Origin: QYOJ01 sp964616825
GTDB taxonomy: Bacteria; Bacteroidota; Bacteroidia; Bacteroidales; FEN-979
DNA length: 64,000 bases
Assembly: GCA_964616825.1 (NCBI GenBank)
Contig: CAZTSX010000014.1
Span: 1 to 64,000, forward strand
Reading direction: 5' to 3'
Part shown: piece after piece, positions 60,618 through 64,000 of the stretch
Layout of the letters: each line of letters begins with the position of its first letter
How positions within the stretch are numbered: position 1 is the stretch's first letter
The notes under the pieces: model-generated
What the model saw: the letters and a program-made list of their open reading frames with translations, nothing else
Databases searched by the model: none
Told to the model about the DNA's origin: nothing
Made by a program: the position numbers and the translations under genes

Positions 60618-63289
60618 CTAAAACGGAAAAATTACACTGATTTTGTACGCAAAATTATTCCCCACCCTATCAAATGAATAGGGTCCCCAGCGATAGAAAG
60701 CACCGATCCCGATCGTATAAACTCGAAGATTTACCAGGTTGTTGATCAGCAGCCCGGTTTCATAATAACCCAGGTTCATCTCCCGCAGGTTATCAGTCGA
60801 ATAGGTATACCGGTCTCTATCCTCCAACCAGCCAAACCCGATATTCTGGGAAAGAGCAAATTCGGGATGGAACCACTTCTTGCCCTTGAATAACAGGTAT
60901 TTAAAATCGTGGTAAATATAGAGTGAGAGATACCGGTTCGATAAAAACTCATTCATTCGCATCGTGGCAAATGAGTTGGGAGCGTAAAGGGTGATGAGCC
61001 GGTAGCTGCCATGGCCGTTATACAGGTTGCAGGCAGGGATAGGCAGGTCGACATACCCGGCGTTGAACTGGAAAGAGAGGTCGCCAATGTATTTAAACTT
61101 NNNNNNNNNNNNNNNNNNNNNNNNNNNNNNNNNNNNNNNNNNNNNNNNNNNNNNNNNNNNNNNNNNNNNNNNNNNNNNNNNNNNNNNNNNNNNNNNNNNN
61201 GGTCGACATACCCGGCGTTGAACTGGAAAGAGAGGTCGCCAATGTATTTAAACTTGAAGGTCTTCTTTACCTTCAGATCTATCCGGTTGTAGTCATACTC
61301 ACCACCCAAAAATCCCTTGATCCCCCGGGTATATTGCAACCAAACAACGGGATACTTGGTCCCAAGCGACATTTTTGCCTCCACGGTTTGCAGGAATTTC
61401 TCTTTATGCGCCCATTTGAATCCGGCTGTGATCTCGGTAAAGACAAACTCGTTGTCGAGGATCGTCGCGTTCCCTTCAAACGTTGCCAGATCGAAAGTTG
61501 TAGTCTTTTTGTATTGCCTCGACAGCCCGACACCAAACAGGAGATACTTAAAGGTTCTGAAGGTCAAACCCAGGTTTGCCGACTGCGTGCGATCCAGTTT
61601 TTTGATCATCAGACTCCGCCAGTTTCCTGCCAGAGTGGAACTTAGATTGGAAACCATTTCATCAAAAAACCGAACACCTCCCGACTCAATCAGGTCATAC
61701 GAGTAGGCTGCATTGATGGTTACATCATTTCGCCGGTTGAGTAAAAAGCTTACATCACCGCCATATTTGCTGGTCGAGATCGCAAAGGCATACTGGTAGA
61801 AACCGCCTATTTTGAACCACCTGGAAACCTTGTCATTTGTATGGATACCTAAGCCAAGGATGAGGCCTTCGTAGTAGTTGTATCCGATCATTCGGTTGAT
61901 ATCAAAGTCAATCGGCCCCCACGGAATCCTCCCCGACATAACAGTCTGGAAAGTTTTTGCCATCTTATCAAAATTTTCCGCTTTACCGATGCTGTCTAAT
62001 ACATGATAGGTACGGCGATCCTTCGCATCCAGGGTGTCTGTCCGGTATAGGTTCCAGAAATCATCGGTACGCTTGGCTGCATTTTTATCTACTTCGATAT
62101 CGAGATGATTAAACTCCCGTCGAACAAGATCCGGATTCAGCACAATATCCTGAATGTAACTTCGTCCGCTTCCCATCGCTTTATATTTCCCGATTTGCAG
62201 ATTGGTGAAGAAGACATCGGTATTTAACTGGACGGGGAACCAGTGCACGCTGTCAACAAGCTCATACATCTGCTGGATCTTGATCCGGAGGCCCTTCTGG
62301 CTGGCTGGTTCGGCAATCACGTTCTGGATTCCCCAACGATGTGTGCTGATCGAAATGATCCCTTTCAACCCATCGAAGTTAGTTCCTTTTCGTGGCCGGA
62401 ATGAGATGACAAAGACTGTGTCCCGAGCCATGTAACTTGTATCTTCAATTTTGAAGAAATACTTGCCAAGGCTTCCGCTGCTGATCGGATTGACATAACT
62501 GCTCTGGAAGATAGTGATAAAGGGTTTATAAAAGGAAAAAGACTGAATCTGGGTAGCCAGGAAGATAAATATCGGATCTTTAAATCCCGACATTTTTGTA
62601 GCTACCACATCGTTGTAACTTCGATTCGGAAAAAGGTACTTCCTCTTGGTTACGTTCTCCATCAGGAAAAGATATTGCTCACTCATCAACTTCTCGATAA
62701 ACCGGGTTGCAGAGTCTATGGCAATTGTATCTTTCTGAACAGAATCCGTTACCTCCTGGAAATCAAACCCAATTCCGGCCATGCCTCCTTGCCGGGTTGA
62801 GTCAGATGAAATTTGATTGATGCTTGTATCGGCATCGATTGAGAAAATTGTCTTCTCATACATCGTATAAGAAAACGATTTCAGCTTTTCGGGATCATTT
62901 ATATCCCTGTTATCGATGGTGTTTCGGATGATCCGGTGAGCCGGATTGACACCTGCCAGGATCTCCACCTCCTGTAATTCAATCTCTTTACGCTCAAGGA
63001 AAATTGTCAGGTCTTTCGCCTTTTTTTCAACCTGAAAGACCTTCTTTTCATAACCAACGTAGGAGAGTTTCAATGAAGTGATGGGTTCATAGTAACTGAA
63101 ACTGAATTCTCCATCGATATCGGTAGTTCCACCATAGTTACTTTCATTGATCACAATATGTACAAATGCCAGCGGTGCTCTTGTCTCTCTGTCAAAAACC
63201 TGTCCTGAAATCCTATATGACACCTGGGAAAACAGACTGGCCAATGGGATTAGAAAAAGAATGGAAAGAAAGTAAAGCTGCAAACGCAT
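60618..63289 (-). CDS. DUF5686 outer-membrane protein with carboxypeptidase-like regulatory domain, interrupted by an assembly gap
   Basis: As given, the frame breaks at the 100-N gap (61101-61200). If one of the two 55-nt copies and the N are removed, the frame reads straight through: ...FNAGYVD then LPIPACNLYNGHGSYRLI and on to FPF at 60618, so this is one intact protein of about 840 residues. It has a leader (LYFLSILFLIPLASLFSQ), a carboxypeptidase-regulatory-like fold (GQVFDRETRAPLAFVHIVI, GTTDIDGEFSFSYYEP), a DUF5686 region, and an outer-membrane barrel. It begins at the ATG at 63289; a TTG at 63307 lies inside the promoter box. Confidence 0.85.
61046..61255. other. Scaffold gap of 100 N with a 55-nt duplicated flank
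   Basis: 61101-61200 are N. 61046-61100 and 61201-61255 are identical 55-nt copies. The duplication and the N cause an artificial frameshift in the DUF5686 gene. Confidence 0.92.
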
Positions 63290-63304
63290 GCCGGAAAATT
63301 TTGC

Positions 63305-63312
63305 CAAAATTA
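63305..63312 (-). promoter_or_regulatory. -7 box for the DUF5686 gene
   Basis: TAATTTTG on the minus strand, 15 nt before the ATG at 63289. It overlaps the alternative TTG start. Confidence 0.5.
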
Positions 63313-63386
63313 CAAAAAGGGAATGAATGATCTGTCGTTATCTGTGTTGCTTAAGGCATCTGTGTCATCAGCGTTCTATAATTTGC

Positions 63387-63394
63387 TATGTTTG
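63387..63394 (+). promoter_or_regulatory. -7 box for the RlmL-like gene
   Basis: TATGTTTG (TAnnTTTG), 15 nt before the TTG at 63410. Confidence 0.45.
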
Positions 63395-63409
63395 TAAAAA
63401 TTCGTTTTT

Positions 63410-64000
63410 TTGGGGAAAACATTTCCAATCATCGCTAAAACCCTTACCGGGTTCGAAGGGATTCTTGCTTCCGAGCTGCAGGAGATGGGCGTTAAAACAG
63501 AACAACTCGCTCGTGCCGTAAGGTTCAAAGGGGATCAGGAGATCCTCTACCGGGTCAACTACTGCTCACGACTGGCGCTCCGGTTTCTTAAATATGCAGC
63601 ATCCTTTCAGGTGCACAAACAGGAGGACCTCTATACGCGGATAAAAGATCTCCCCTGGGAGCAATACATGACCGTAAACCAGACATTCGCTGTCGATGCT
63701 GTCATTAGCAAATCGGTTTTTTCCAACTCACTTTTCGTGGCTCAAAAAGCAAAAGATGCTATCGCAGACCGGTTTCGCATGATCTATGGGAAGCGCCCTT
63801 CAGTTGACCTGAAAAATCCCGATCTGCGTATCAACATCCATCTGAATAAAGAGCAGTGTTCGGTATCTCTTGACAGTTCAGGTTCATCCCTCCACAAACG
63901 GGGATATCGTCAACGGACATGGGAAGCTCCCTTAGGTGAAGTCCTTGCGGCAGGACTGATTCAGCTTGCGGGCTGGGATAAACAAACACCTCTGTATGAT
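63410..64000 (+). CDS. RlmL-like THUMP-domain rRNA methyltransferase (3' end outside window)
   Basis: 197 codons to the window edge. After a stop at 63395 the only usable start is TTG at 63410 (MGKTFPIIAKTLTGFEGILASELQEMG), preceded by a promoter box. AKTLTGFEGILASEL and RFKGDQEILYRVNYCSRLALR are the N-terminal segment of the RlmL/YcbY (23S m2G2445) family; the THUMP domain follows (INIHLNKEQCSVSLDSSG) and the methyltransferase part begins with LHKRGYRQRTWEAPLGEVLAAGL. The catalytic part lies outside. Confidence 0.8.
   Translation, partial: MGKTFPIIAKTLTGFEGILASELQEMGVKTEQLARAVRFKGDQEILYRVNYCSRLALRFLKYAASFQVHKQEDLYTRIKDLPWEQYMTVNQTFAVDAVISKSVFSNSLFVAQKAKDAIADRFRMIYGKRPSVDLKNPDLRINIHLNKEQCSVSLDSSGSSLHKRGYRQRTWEAPLGEVLAAGLIQLAGWDKQTPLYD

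Noticed and set aside
1..64000. tRNA, rRNA, IS elements, integrase or attachment sites
   Set aside because: I looked in the spacers and found no tRNA-like cloverleaf, rRNA segment, transposase or integrase; repeats lack any associated transposase in the window.

Overview
The window looks like a metagenome-assembled scaffold from a Bacteroidota bacterium, probably Bacteroidales-like. The evidence is: secreted proteins with type IX secretion (T9SS) C-terminal sorting tails, PorT next to ubiE, a GldA-type ATPase, DUF5686, DUF2027-Smr and FadL/OmpP1 family proteins, a futalosine-type menaquinone pathway, and TAnnTTTG promoter boxes instead of sigma-70 sites. No tRNA, rRNA, CRISPR array, prophage or insertion sequence was seen. 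Two 100-N gaps are each flanked by an exact 55-nt duplication and are assembly joins, not real gaps.

Layout. 1-5 kb: a truncated metallopeptidase/TolB-like outer-membrane protein, a choloylglycine-hydrolase-family amidase and hldD. 5-12.3 kb: a PLP decarboxylase, mqnD, mqnB, an MFS transporter, a secreted S1 protease and mqnE (menaquinone via futalosine; ubiE lies at 32.3 kb). 12.3-18.6 kb: plsC, rluD, a T9SS cargo protein, a PASTA protein, ddl and rdgB (envelope and housekeeping). 18.6-25 kb: an SGNH lipoprotein with a FadL-like porin, an Smr protein, an Omp28-like protein and a small T9SS protein. 25-29.5 kb: metK behind a probable SAM-II riboswitch, gldA, a membrane protein and a truncated DUF4143 protein. 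29.6-40 kb: rplM-rpsI-rpsB-tsf, ubiE, porT, coaD, a thioredoxin-like protein, secA, pyrH. 40-44 kb: hicAB and a sugar MFS/ROK pair lying between pyrH and frr. 44-56 kb: amino-sugar and galactoside use (GH20 hexosaminidase, NahK-like kinase, POT transporter, GH2 beta-galactosidase) mixed with secreted proteins of unknown role. 56-64 kb: a radical SAM/SPASM protein, a YtxH/DUF1469 stress-type operon, two tandem AI-2E-family permeases, a DUF5686 protein and the start of an RlmL-like methyltransferase.

The most unusual signal is a set of short tandem quasi-repeats (units of mostly 7-9 nt, 2-5 copies, many unrelated unit sequences) plus one palindromic element of about 30 nt. They fill spacers, abut or supply stop codons of at least twelve genes, and also sit in-frame and stop-free inside at least six conserved genes, including the signal peptide of the GH2 enzyme and the middle of mqnD, gldA, a decarboxylase and a radical SAM protein. 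The common CACCA-type unit has a consistent orientation: the coding strand reads TGGTGA (stop-rich) at gene ends and CACCA (stop-free) inside genes.
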